From positions 1-64,000 of the forward strand of contig JAKQHR010000053.1 of NCBI GenBank assembly GCA_029557905.1: a stretch of DNA of 64,000 nucleotides, read 5' to 3'. The notes under the pieces were generated by a model. It was not told the origin of the DNA. It saw only the letters and a list, made by a program, of their open reading frames with translations, and ran no database searches. Each line of letters opens with the position of its first letter. Positions within the stretch are counted from its first letter, which is position 1. The translations under genes were made by a program, and so were the position numbers. Positions 15,423 to 23,565 of this stretch are shown here, piece after piece. This stretch comes from Verrucomicrobiota bacterium (GTDB lineage: Bacteria > Verrucomicrobiota > Kiritimatiellia > JAKQHR01).

Positions 15423-17408
15423 ATGAAGAAACACGTCAAACAGCAGGATCTTCAGAGAGGCGCTGCCCGTGCCGGATACGTCTGTCTTTATCTTCTTCTT
15501 CTGGCGGGATTTATTCTGCTGGCGTACGGGCAGAGTCTTTCACACCGGTTCGCGTGGGATGATTACGGCCTGATCGTGGACAATGATCAGATCAAGGTCG
15601 CTTCCGGATGGCTCCGCTCTTTTGCGAGGAACTTCTGGGACCTTGGAGAGAACGCCAAGGACCCCACCCGCTCATTCTACCGGCCGGTCATTGTGCTGTC
15701 TTATGTGATCGACCACGCAATATGGAAGATGAACCCCTTTGGATATCATCTTACCAATATCGTTGCGCACATGTTGTGTTCTTTTACGGTCTTCCTCGTC
15801 ATGCTGAAACTGGCCGGAAATCCGCATTATGCCGCCATCGGTGCGCTGGTATGGGCCATAAATCCAACGCATGTTGAAAATATTGCATGGATATCCGGCC
15901 GCACGGATATTTTTTCCGGAGTTTTCTATTTTCCGGCCTTGTATTTCTGTATTCGGGCACTTGAAACACCACGGCAGCGGCGCACCTTCTTTCTCTTGAG
16001 CGCTCTGCTATATCTCGCGGCGCTGATGAGCAAGGAAATGGCACTGTCATTTATGCCGGTCGCTGCCCTTTTCTGTTTTGTTTACGTGAAACGCCCGTTC
16101 TCTGCGCGCGTCGTCGCCTTTCCATCCCTGCTGTACGCCATCGTCACGGTCGGATACCTGTCCGCCCGCATAGCCGTGCTGGGCCAGATTGCCGGACCGC
16201 CGGTTTTCGGAAGCCTTATGGAGCGATTTATGTCCATCCCAATGGTGTTCGCAAAATATCTGGGACTGCTTCTGAATCTGGTGCCGGTGGATCCTCATCA
16301 TGCGGAGGGTTTCCTCCATGCCGGCCGCGCGGCGGCAGGCGTGCTTTATTTGCTGCTGGCGACCGTCTTTCTGATTCTTGCGGTCTGGGCCATACGACGA
16401 GGGAACCGGTTAACCGGGTTTGGCATGCTCTGGTTTGTGATTACCCTTCTTCCAGTCTTCAATCTGGGCACATTCGGCGATGTACTCTATGCAGACCGGT
16501 TTCTCTATATTCCATCTTTCGGCCTGGCCCTCATTATACCGGCAATAATGACCGAAAGCCGTTCACGGATACTCTCCCTGCGTGTTGTACAGATGGGTCT
16601 GGGACTATGGCTGCTGTTCTACTTAATCAGTTCCCTAACCCTGTCGCGTCTGCATACGGCGTACTGGGAAGACAGCACCACCCTGTTCACCCATGCGGCA
16701 GGGACTTCGCCGAATTCTGCCTATATCCATTACAACCTCGGCTACAGCCTTGCGGACAAAGGACGGCATGAGGAGGCGCTCGCCGCATTGCAGCGGGCCA
16801 TCATTCTCCAGCCGAATTATCCGCAGGCCTATGTCCGCCTCGGCATTTCCCTGAACGCCCTGCAGCAGTACGAGGCGGCTCTGCACTATTTCAGAAAAGC
16901 TCTAAGGTACGGGTATTTCAGTGATGTGATCTACAATCACATAGGTATAACCTATATGAATCTGGAGAAACTCGAACAGGCCAAACGTTTCTACGGCAAA
17001 GCCCTTGCTCTACGCGAGACCGCCGAATATCACAACAATCTCGGAGAATGTCTGCTGGGGCTCAAAGAGTATAAGCAGGCCGCAAAGCATTTTCTCAAAG
17101 GCCTGAATATGGAACCCTCACCGGCCATATACAACAATTTAGCTATTCTGGCGGCGGAGGAAGAAAATTACAGCGATGCCTGCGCCTACCTTGAAAGAGC
17201 ACTTCAATTCCCCAGTGAAGCGTTAACGACGGACACAGCTCTGGTGATCCACTACAATCTGGCACGTTTCCTTTCGCTGCAGAACAAGCCCGAAGAGGCC
17301 CGCCTAAATGCAATGGCCGCGAAATCCCTCCTAAATGATGCGGGTAATGGTAAAAATTCCGGCAGCCTCATTCTGAGGGAACTGGAAAAGATTCTTGAAT
17401 CACAATAA
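15423..17408 (+). CDS. TMTC-like membrane glycosyltransferase with C-terminal TPR repeats
   Basis: 661 residues in two halves. Residues 1-410 hold about ten membrane helices and the features of PMT/TMTC-type GT-C enzymes: an acidic pair in the first loop (FAWDDYG), FYRPV, and a conserved block INPTHVENIAWISGRTD that closely resembles eukaryotic TMTC O-mannosyltransferases. Residues about 430-640 are tetratricopeptide repeats (e.g. HYNLGYSLADKGRHEEALAAL, with a run of about six units). In TMTC proteins this arrangement transfers mannose to extracytoplasmic domains. Substrate here is unknown; the adjacent secreted beta-helix protein is a possible acceptor, which is speculation. It converges on the formyltransferase gene with a 3-nt gap. 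Confidence 0.8.
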   Translation: MKKHVKQQDLQRGAARAGYVCLYLLLLAGFILLAYGQSLSHRFAWDDYGLIVDNDQIKVASGWLRSFARNFWDLGENAKDPTRSFYRPVIVLSYVIDHAIWKMNPFGYHLTNIVAHMLCSFTVFLVMLKLAGNPHYAAIGALVWAINPTHVENIAWISGRTDIFSGVFYFPALYFCIRALETPRQRRTFFLLSALLYLAALMSKEMALSFMPVAALFCFVYVKRPFSARVVAFPSLLYAIVTVGYLSARIAVLGQIAGPPVFGSLMERFMSIPMVFAKYLGLLLNLVPVDPHHAEGFLHAGRAAAGVLYLLLATVFLILAVWAIRRGNRLTGFGMLWFVITLLPVFNLGTFGDVLYADRFLYIPSFGLALIIPAIMTESRSRILSLRVVQMGLGLWLLFYLISSLTLSRLHTAYWEDSTTLFTHAAGTSPNSAYIHYNLGYSLADKGRHEEALAALQRAIILQPNYPQAYVRLGISLNALQQYEAALHYFRKALRYGYFSDVIYNHIGITYMNLEKLEQAKRFYGKALALRETAEYHNNLGECLLGLKEYKQAAKHFLKGLNMEPSPAIYNNLAILAAEEENYSDACAYLERALQFPSEALTTDTALVIHYNLARFLSLQNKPEEARLNAMAAKSLLNDAGNGKNSGSLILRELEKILESQ

Positions 17409-17411
17409 GTT

Positions 17412-18341
17412 TCAAGAAAGAAAAGACCCGGCAAAGGGAAGCAATGCATCCGTCAGTTCACCTCCGGCCAGTATCCTGCCGCGGTACTCCGCTTTCTCAA
17501 CCAGCAGACTTCCGGCCATTGTTCCAATGCGGATCCGTCTGTCGGCGGCACCCAATTCACCCGGAGCCAGTCCGAAACTTTCCACTTCAGGCAGAGCCCG
17601 CCAAATAATCAGCTTGTCTCCCCGAAGCCAAGTGAATGCCCCGGGATAAGGCTCCGTAACCGCACGTATGAGATTGAAAATGCGGCGGGCGCTGTCATGC
17701 CAGTTGATCAGGCCGTCTTCGGGCCGGCGACGGCGGCAGACTGTGGCCTCATCCTCGTTTTGAGGAATTCCGGGAGCATTTCTCTCAAGAATCATCGGCA
17801 GCATTTCATCCAGCAGAATCCCCGCCGCGAGCTCCAGTTTCGCATACACATCAGAGGCTGTATCCTGCTCGCCTATTACAACGGACCGCTGCCCGATGAT
17901 ATCGCCCGCATCGGGCCGGGCGGTCATGTAGTGCAGCGTCGCGCCGGTTTCCTTTTCGCCGTTGATAATGGCCCAGTTTACAGGAGCCCGCCCGCGGTAC
18001 TTCGGAAGCAGAGATCCATGGAGATTGATCGCAGACCTCCGTGCGCATTTCAGCACTTCCGCACTCAGCACATCTCTGTAATAAAATGAAAACAGAAAGT
18101 CTGGTTCACACGCACGGACCATCTCCACAAACAATGCAGAATTTGCCGCCGCGTCACGGTCGCATGGAATCCCCCTCTCTCCGCACCAATCCGCCACCGA
18201 TGCAAACCAGCAGCGCTCGCAGGGATCATCGTGGTATGTGAAAACCATTTTGACATCAACCCCGCGACGGATCAAAGCTTCAAGCCCAATCACGCCCATG
18301 TTGTGATAAGCGAAAACCACGGCTGGCGGAGCCTTCTTCAT
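17412..18341 (-). CDS. ArnA-type sugar formyltransferase (single domain)
   Basis: A 309-residue protein matching the N-terminal formyltransferase half of ArnA and methionyl-tRNA formyltransferase: the formyl-THF site INLHGSLLPKYRGRAPVNWA with the catalytic Asn-His, and the acid in PDAGDI, then an OB-like C-terminal domain. It would N-formylate a UDP-4-amino sugar in the cytoplasm. The dehydrogenase half of ArnA is absent. It follows the ArnD-like gene with a 4-nt overlap and ends the arn-like operon. A 4-amino-arabinose substrate is inferred from context; the enzyme could act on another amino sugar. Confidence 0.8.
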   Translation of the reverse strand: MKKAPPAVVFAYHNMGVIGLEALIRRGVDVKMVFTYHDDPCERCWFASVADWCGERGIPCDRDAAANSALFVEMVRACEPDFLFSFYYRDVLSAEVLKCARRSAINLHGSLLPKYRGRAPVNWAIINGEKETGATLHYMTARPDAGDIIGQRSVVIGEQDTASDVYAKLELAAGILLDEMLPMILERNAPGIPQNEDEATVCRRRRPEDGLINWHDSARRIFNLIRAVTEPYPGAFTWLRGDKLIIWRALPEVESFGLAPGELGAADRRIRIGTMAGSLLVEKAEYRGRILAGGELTDALLPFAGSFLS

Positions 18342-19231
18342 GCGGTATCCCCTTGAACCGAAACCTGTCCTTCAAATCCGGGAATGTGCCCCCGCCCGAG
18401 CCGACAGACGGGAAGGTCCGTATGAAGCCGACACGCGATCGCTTTAACGGTTTCGGTTGAGATGGCGCGCGCACTGCAATGCTCAAGAAATGCGGTAAAA
18501 TATCCGCGGCCCAGCAGCCCTTCGAAGTAATCATGCGCGCACAACATGTTGTATCCGTCGGACTTTAAGAGATTCAGAATCTTCTGCACCGACTCTTCCG
18601 GGCCAAGGCACTCCGTTGTGCGAAGGCTCTCCATGCATGGAAGAGTGATCGGGAGATGCGGTATGCGGATAACGGAACCATCATCAAGCTGTGTCAGGAA
18701 AGGCCCGCGGCCCCAGCACTCCGAGAAATATGGCACTCCCCTGTCCTGCAGCAGCCTTATCGCAGATTCCGTCGAACGCCAGCCCGGAGATGCCCATGCA
18801 AGGCCGGCTGCCTCCGTCACAGAATGAAAACACGCATACGCCTTTTCGATTTGCCCTGCGAGGTCTTCCGGCGGGGCCGTCCAGACCCGGTCTGCCCACC
18901 AGACGTGGTCATAACCGTGGACCGCAATTTCATGCCCCGCCTGCTCAATCCGCCGGACCAGCGCAGGCAGCTCCGGCACGGGCCCCCGAGATGCATTCAT
19001 AGTGAAGAGCATTTTCAGCAGCGAGCGTCCGGTTCCCATCCGCAGGATTCTTCGGACATAGGAACCGTTCCGCACCCTCCGCAAAAGACTCCCCGGACGG
19101 CTTGCCGCCGCGGCAATGAAGAAGGTGGCTTTCATGCCAAACCGCTCCAGTTCCTCCAGCATTGGCGGGAGGGTATCAGCCGCCAGCTGCGGAAAATCAA
19201 CATCTATCCTTAATGTCAGCGAAGGCGTCAT
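18338..19231 (-). CDS. ArnD-like polysaccharide deacetylase/deformylase
   Basis: A 297-residue NodB-fold protein. RIDVDFP gives the Asp pair at the start of the deacetylase fold, AVHGYDHVWW is the zinc-binding H-x3-H motif, and WASPGWRST and CAHDYFEG are later catalytic motifs found in ArnD. ArnD removes the formyl group from undecaprenyl-phosphate 4-formamido-4-deoxy-arabinose at the membrane. The gene sits between ArnC- and ArnA-like genes, which supports this role. There is no signal peptide, as expected for the cytoplasmic-face enzyme. Confidence 0.82.
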   Translation of the reverse strand: MTPSLTLRIDVDFPQLAADTLPPMLEELERFGMKATFFIAAAASRPGSLLRRVRNGSYVRRILRMGTGRSLLKMLFTMNASRGPVPELPALVRRIEQAGHEIAVHGYDHVWWADRVWTAPPEDLAGQIEKAYACFHSVTEAAGLAWASPGWRSTESAIRLLQDRGVPYFSECWGRGPFLTQLDDGSVIRIPHLPITLPCMESLRTTECLGPEESVQKILNLLKSDGYNMLCAHDYFEGLLGRGYFTAFLEHCSARAISTETVKAIACRLHTDLPVCRLGRGHIPGFEGQVSVQGDTA

Positions 19232-19247
19232 TTCACAGCGTCCGGTT

Positions 19248-19970
19248 TCAAGGGATCTGATCCAGTTTCTTGAACCTGTATTTGCAGATGCTGCACAGAA
19301 TGGTGAAGGTCTCCCACCACCGGATTTTCTTCCCCTCCCCGTAGGTGCGGAAATAATAGCCTGCCGGAACCTCCTGCCAGCGCGGGCGATGCATCCGCTG
19401 TACGCGCCATATCAGTTCCGGAGTAAATGAAAAGCGCCTATTGTCCAAATGAACAGATCGGGTCAATGCGGAGCGATAGGCATAAAGACCGCTTAAGATA
19501 TCCCGGAAGCGAAGGCCGGACATCAGACGGAACGCAAGGTTAATGATTCTATTTGCCAGATAGGTCAGCATATACTGGGGAGGTCGTTCCCGCCCGAAGC
19601 CAAAACGCGATCCCAGCACCCAGTCGGCTTCATTATTCAGCAACGGCTGGAGAACAACCGGGATATCGCGAGGGGAATATTCACCGTCACCGTCAATGAC
19701 AACGGTCAACGCGGTTTCAATTTCAGCGAACATGTCGTTCAGCACCGCCCCCTTTCCCCGGTTGGGAGTCATGGTCCGGATTGCAACGTTTTGATTGGCC
19801 GTCAATGAATGCTCCAGCGAAGACGACCAGTCTGTACTGCCATCGTTTATGATAATCACTTTCCAGGGAACACCCAGGGCCGTCATTGTCTTCAGTACGC
19901 CATTAAGCAAACCCGCTATACGCGGGGCCTCGTTGTAGACAGGGATGAGCACAGTGACAGAATCATTCAT
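19248..19970 (-). CDS. ArnC/DPM1-like family 2 glycosyltransferase, soluble
   Basis: 240 residues of GT-A fold: VTVLIPVYNEAPR at the start, the DGD metal motif in VIDGDGEYSP, and GSRFGFGRE, typical of polyprenyl-phosphate sugar transferases. In the arn pathway ArnC attaches the formylated amino sugar to undecaprenyl phosphate. Enterobacterial ArnC has two C-terminal membrane helices (about 320 residues); this protein ends without them and resembles soluble dolichol-phosphate mannose synthases. Its ATG overlaps the stop of the aminotransferase gene by about 1 nt. Carrier and sugar are inferred. Confidence 0.78.
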   Translation of the reverse strand: MNDSVTVLIPVYNEAPRIAGLLNGVLKTMTALGVPWKVIIINDGSTDWSSSLEHSLTANQNVAIRTMTPNRGKGAVLNDMFAEIETALTVVIDGDGEYSPRDIPVVLQPLLNNEADWVLGSRFGFGRERPPQYMLTYLANRIINLAFRLMSGLRFRDILSGLYAYRSALTRSVHLDNRRFSFTPELIWRVQRMHRPRWQEVPAGYYFRTYGEGKKIRWWETFTILCSICKYRFKKLDQIP

Positions 19971-21175
19971 TACCGCACCCCATTTCTGCGATAACAGCGC
20001 AGAACCTTTGCGACAGCCTCCACCACGGATTGCGCATCGTCCACGCTCATTCCGGCAAAAAGCGGCAGCGTCAGTATTCTATCCGAAACAAAAGCGCTCG
20101 CCGGATAATCCTCATCCTTCAGCTGACAGTGTTCGCGATAAAAACTCATCTGATGCAGAGACCGATAATGTACTCCCGCGCCGATGTTTTCCAGGTTCAG
20201 CGCACGGCAAAAGCGGTTTCTGTTTATGCAAAGGCAGTTCGTATCCAGCAGAATGTTATACATGTGCATGGCGTGACGGGATCGCTCAGGAACCGGCGGA
20301 GGAACAGACACACCCGGCATCCCGCGAAAAGCCTCATTATAGTGCTCAAAGATCAGGCGACGACTCTCCAAGCCGTTCTCTATGGTTTCCATCTGCGTCA
20401 GCCCCAGCGAAGCCTGCAGATCGCTCATGTTGTATTTAAACCCCGGTTCGACCACATCAGTGACCGGGAATCCGTCATCCGACAGCCGTGCAATGCCATG
20501 GAAACGAAGCCTGCGAGCATGCTCCGCCCAAGCCTGCCGGTTAGTCGTGAGCATCCCTCCCTCTCCCGTCGTGATGTTCTTGTTGGGATGGAAGCTGAAT
20601 GTGCTGATATCCGACCATTCCGCAAGTTTCCGCCCGTCATATCGGGCTTCAATAGCGTGCGCAGCATCACTGATCAGCACCAGATCATGGCTATTCGCCA
20701 AGTGCCTTAGAATCCCCATTTCGCAAGGGCGGCCCGCAAAGTGAACTGCCAGCAGTGCCTTTGTTTTCTTCGTAATGCGGGCCGCAACCTGATCGGGATT
20801 TATATTGAAACTACCCGGGTCTATATCGGCGAATATCGGCACAGCACCGGCATGCACAATGGGGGCAGCAGTCGCCGCAAAAGTCATCGGGGTTGTGATC
20901 ACTTCATCACCGGCCCGGACACCGGCCACTTGGAGGGCCAGCGCAATGGCAGCGGTTCCCGAGGTCAAACCAACCGCAAAGCGGTTGCCGACATAGCCGC
21001 CAAACGCCTCCTCGAATCTGGCGGTCTTCTCACCGGTCGCCAGCCAGCCGGAGTGCAGAGTTTCCAAAATCCCCTGAATGTCGGTCTCTGTGATCCGCGG
21101 GCGGGCAAACGGAAGGAAGACTTCGCGCACTGGCCGGCCGCCATCCATAACCGGGATTTGCGACTTAACCGCCAT
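19970..21175 (-). CDS. ArnB-like nucleotide-sugar aminotransferase (DegT/DnrJ/EryC1)
   Basis: A 401-residue PLP-dependent aminotransferase. The PLP lysine is near residue 194 in SFHPNKNITTGEGGM, with LISDAAHAIEARYDG upstream and the family N-terminus LPFARPRITETDI. ArnB converts UDP-4-keto-pentose to UDP-4-amino-4-deoxy-arabinose; relatives make other 4-amino sugars such as perosamine or QuiNAc4N. The following arn-like genes argue for a 4-amino sugar that is formylated and lipid-linked. It starts 9 nt after the ArnT-like gene, in one operon. Confidence 0.85.
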   Translation of the reverse strand: MAVKSQIPVMDGGRPVREVFLPFARPRITETDIQGILETLHSGWLATGEKTARFEEAFGGYVGNRFAVGLTSGTAAIALALQVAGVRAGDEVITTPMTFAATAAPIVHAGAVPIFADIDPGSFNINPDQVAARITKKTKALLAVHFAGRPCEMGILRHLANSHDLVLISDAAHAIEARYDGRKLAEWSDISTFSFHPNKNITTGEGGMLTTNRQAWAEHARRLRFHGIARLSDDGFPVTDVVEPGFKYNMSDLQASLGLTQMETIENGLESRRLIFEHYNEAFRGMPGVSVPPPVPERSRHAMHMYNILLDTNCLCINRNRFCRALNLENIGAGVHYRSLHQMSFYREHCQLKDEDYPASAFVSDRILTLPLFAGMSVDDAQSVVEAVAKVLRCYRRNGVR

Positions 21176-21183
21176 TGTGATTC

Positions 21184-23487
21184 CTATTCATCTTTCACCT
21201 CCTCAGGATCCAACTCCCTGAGCTTGAGATGGTCCCATAAATATGCCTCATATCCGGGATATTGTGCAAGAATCTCTCCGTTGCGAGCGCCCATATCTCT
21301 CGCAAATATCGGGCCTGACCGCATAAAAGGATCATTCATAAAAAAACCGTCATTTTCGCTCAGTCCGCTGGTTTGGACAAAAACAACCGCATTACTCAAG
21401 TGCATTTCGCTGACGATCGTCTTAAGCCGCGCGGTAATATTGTTCAGATTGTGAAGACCCTTCAGTTTTTTCGGTAAATATGCCGTCACATTCATGAATA
21501 CAAAAAACAGCAGCGCCGCCCATACCAGCACATGATGCGAGGTGATCCCTGCTGCGGCAACAGAGGGGCCTGCACGATCCCGCCGGCAGGTTGTCAGCCG
21601 GAAAATGCCGCAAGCCGCGAGCACATATAATCCCGGCATAGCCTCAAACCAGTAGCGGGCGCCGATACCAACATGTTCTGTCGCCCAGTACAGGAAATGT
21701 CCCGCCACCAGAGCAATAAATATACCTGCCAGCAGCAACTTCCGGCGATCCCTGCAAACGCCAACCAGGCCGTACATAACAAAAGCGAATGAAAGGCGGC
21801 ACGGCCAACCAAGGAAAAAAAGAGATGTATGATCCAGATAGGTATATATGCTGCGCAAACCCTTGGCCGGCGTGTGCCCCCAAGTGCCCCATGTGAGTCG
21901 TTGTCCGGCGCCTCTGAGATCGCCAAAGCCCAAAGTGTCGGTGGCGTCATACAGCTCATAAAGCCCCAGCGGGAACCCTCTCCCCTGCAAGTGGATATAA
22001 TTCCAGCAAAGGCTCAGAACAACCAGCGGAGCTACCCCCGCCGCAAAGGCCAGCAGCGCCAGCGCGGCACGGCGGCGGGACGACCATCCATCCACTTCGT
22101 AAGCTGCGAACAGTAAAACGGGAAAAGAAACCAGCAGAGCAGTATAGGGCCTGGTCAGAAAGGACAGCCCCATGCAGATTCCTGCTGACATAAAGACGCC
22201 CGAACCCCCAGTTTCCTTCACAGCCAGCATAAAATAGACCGTCATGATGGTGAACAACGCCGCCGCCATATGACTCATCATGCTCCCGCCAACAATCAAA
22301 TAGAAGGGCGAAGTCAGAGCCAGAATCCAGGCCGTCAAACCGCATGCATAACCGCGAAGTTTCTTTGCCGTAAGGAAAATGAACAGCCCGGTCATGGCAC
22401 CCAGAACTGAATTTATTATCCACGGGCGGTTCAACTTCATACCAATCGCAAGAATCGCGGGGAAAAGCGGAGGATATTTGCCAAACCATCGGTTCCCATC
22501 CATAACAATGTGCCAGTGTTTGAAAAAATCCTTTGCCGCAGGCACAGGCGCCCAGAAATGCCCCTCCGCAAATATCTTTGCCTGGAAACAGTAGACCTGC
22601 TCATCATCAATGTGAGGGATTCCATCAAAGGCTATCAGCGCAACCGCCGCAAGAACTAAAAACGTCATCACCGTCAGTATGATTGGAATCAGCACCCTCA
22701 AGATGCACAGGCCCGGCCGCAAACGTATTTGGAACAACTCCCTGCGTGGAATCAGCCACAACAGGCCCTTTAAAAGCAGTATAAGAAGCGCAGCATTCAG
22801 AAATATTTCAAGCAGAAGATTTGCCAGTTCAAGTATTTCGCGGTCCGCGTTCAGTTGAGAAATGGGTATAAGATTGAGAATAGGTCCCGGAACACCATTG
22901 GTCAGTTTAAAAAAGAAGGCATCATTTAAGGGCGGACGAACCACAAAAACAATCCCGTTATCGGCATCCTGCGCTCTTAAAAGGATGCCGGAATCAGTCG
23001 CATCAGCAAAATCCACCTCCAGATCAAAATCCCTAAAGGCCAGCCCTTTCAGCATTGCCGTTCCGCGAGAACCCTCAGCCCCCTGAAATGTCAGCCCCCG
23101 TCCCGGCACGATCCTCCAGCCATCGCTGATGGTAATTCTGCGACCGTATTCACAGGACGCCAACAGAGAGACTGATTGGGGAATTCCGCTGAAAAGACCT
23201 TCAGCAGGGGTCAGGACCAGATTACGGGCATAGAACGGCCGCCGACCGCTTCCCTCGGGCAGAAAAGCATAAAATCCCATTCCCCGTCCTTCACTGTTGT
23301 CAATAATGGAAACCTCATACCCCCCATTCAGCACAGCGACAATCTGCGATCCGTTACAGCGAATCTGCACATGCACGGTGCGGCCGGCACGGCAAAAACT
23401 GGCTGCTGCAATCTTAAGAATGATGAGCACCAGCACGGCCGTCAGCAGTGTCGCCTTCTTCCCCTGCAAATGAAGTCTGGGATTCAT
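21184..23487 (-). CDS. ArnT-like GT39/GT83 glycosyltransferase with periplasmic beta-sandwich insertion
   Basis: 767 residues. One membrane helix (about 12-32) is followed by a beta-rich extracytoplasmic domain of about 190 residues resembling concanavalin/LamG or DUF1080 folds. A second block of about eleven helices (from about 240 on) carries the catalytic loop PHIDDEQVYCFQAKIF, the acidic motif of ArnT/PMT enzymes, and WFGKYPPLFP. ArnT transfers the amino sugar from undecaprenyl phosphate to lipid A. The extra N-terminal domain is not in standard ArnT. First gene of the arn-like operon; its paralog lies divergently 78 bp away. Confidence 0.78.
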   Translation of the reverse strand: MNPRLHLQGKKATLLTAVLVLIILKIAAASFCRAGRTVHVQIRCNGSQIVAVLNGGYEVSIIDNSEGRGMGFYAFLPEGSGRRPFYARNLVLTPAEGLFSGIPQSVSLLASCEYGRRITISDGWRIVPGRGLTFQGAEGSRGTAMLKGLAFRDFDLEVDFADATDSGILLRAQDADNGIVFVVRPPLNDAFFFKLTNGVPGPILNLIPISQLNADREILELANLLLEIFLNAALLILLLKGLLWLIPRRELFQIRLRPGLCILRVLIPIILTVMTFLVLAAVALIAFDGIPHIDDEQVYCFQAKIFAEGHFWAPVPAAKDFFKHWHIVMDGNRWFGKYPPLFPAILAIGMKLNRPWIINSVLGAMTGLFIFLTAKKLRGYACGLTAWILALTSPFYLIVGGSMMSHMAAALFTIMTVYFMLAVKETGGSGVFMSAGICMGLSFLTRPYTALLVSFPVLLFAAYEVDGWSSRRRAALALLAFAAGVAPLVVLSLCWNYIHLQGRGFPLGLYELYDATDTLGFGDLRGAGQRLTWGTWGHTPAKGLRSIYTYLDHTSLFFLGWPCRLSFAFVMYGLVGVCRDRRKLLLAGIFIALVAGHFLYWATEHVGIGARYWFEAMPGLYVLAACGIFRLTTCRRDRAGPSVAAAGITSHHVLVWAALLFFVFMNVTAYLPKKLKGLHNLNNITARLKTIVSEMHLSNAVVFVQTSGLSENDGFFMNDPFMRSGPIFARDMGARNGEILAQYPGYEAYLWDHLKLRELDPEEVKDE

Positions 23488-23565
23488 TAAACTAATCTAG
23501 ACAATCTATTTACGGAAAGCCAGTCTTTGCCTTATGATGCCACCTAAGCGCGGTTGTGTGGCAAA

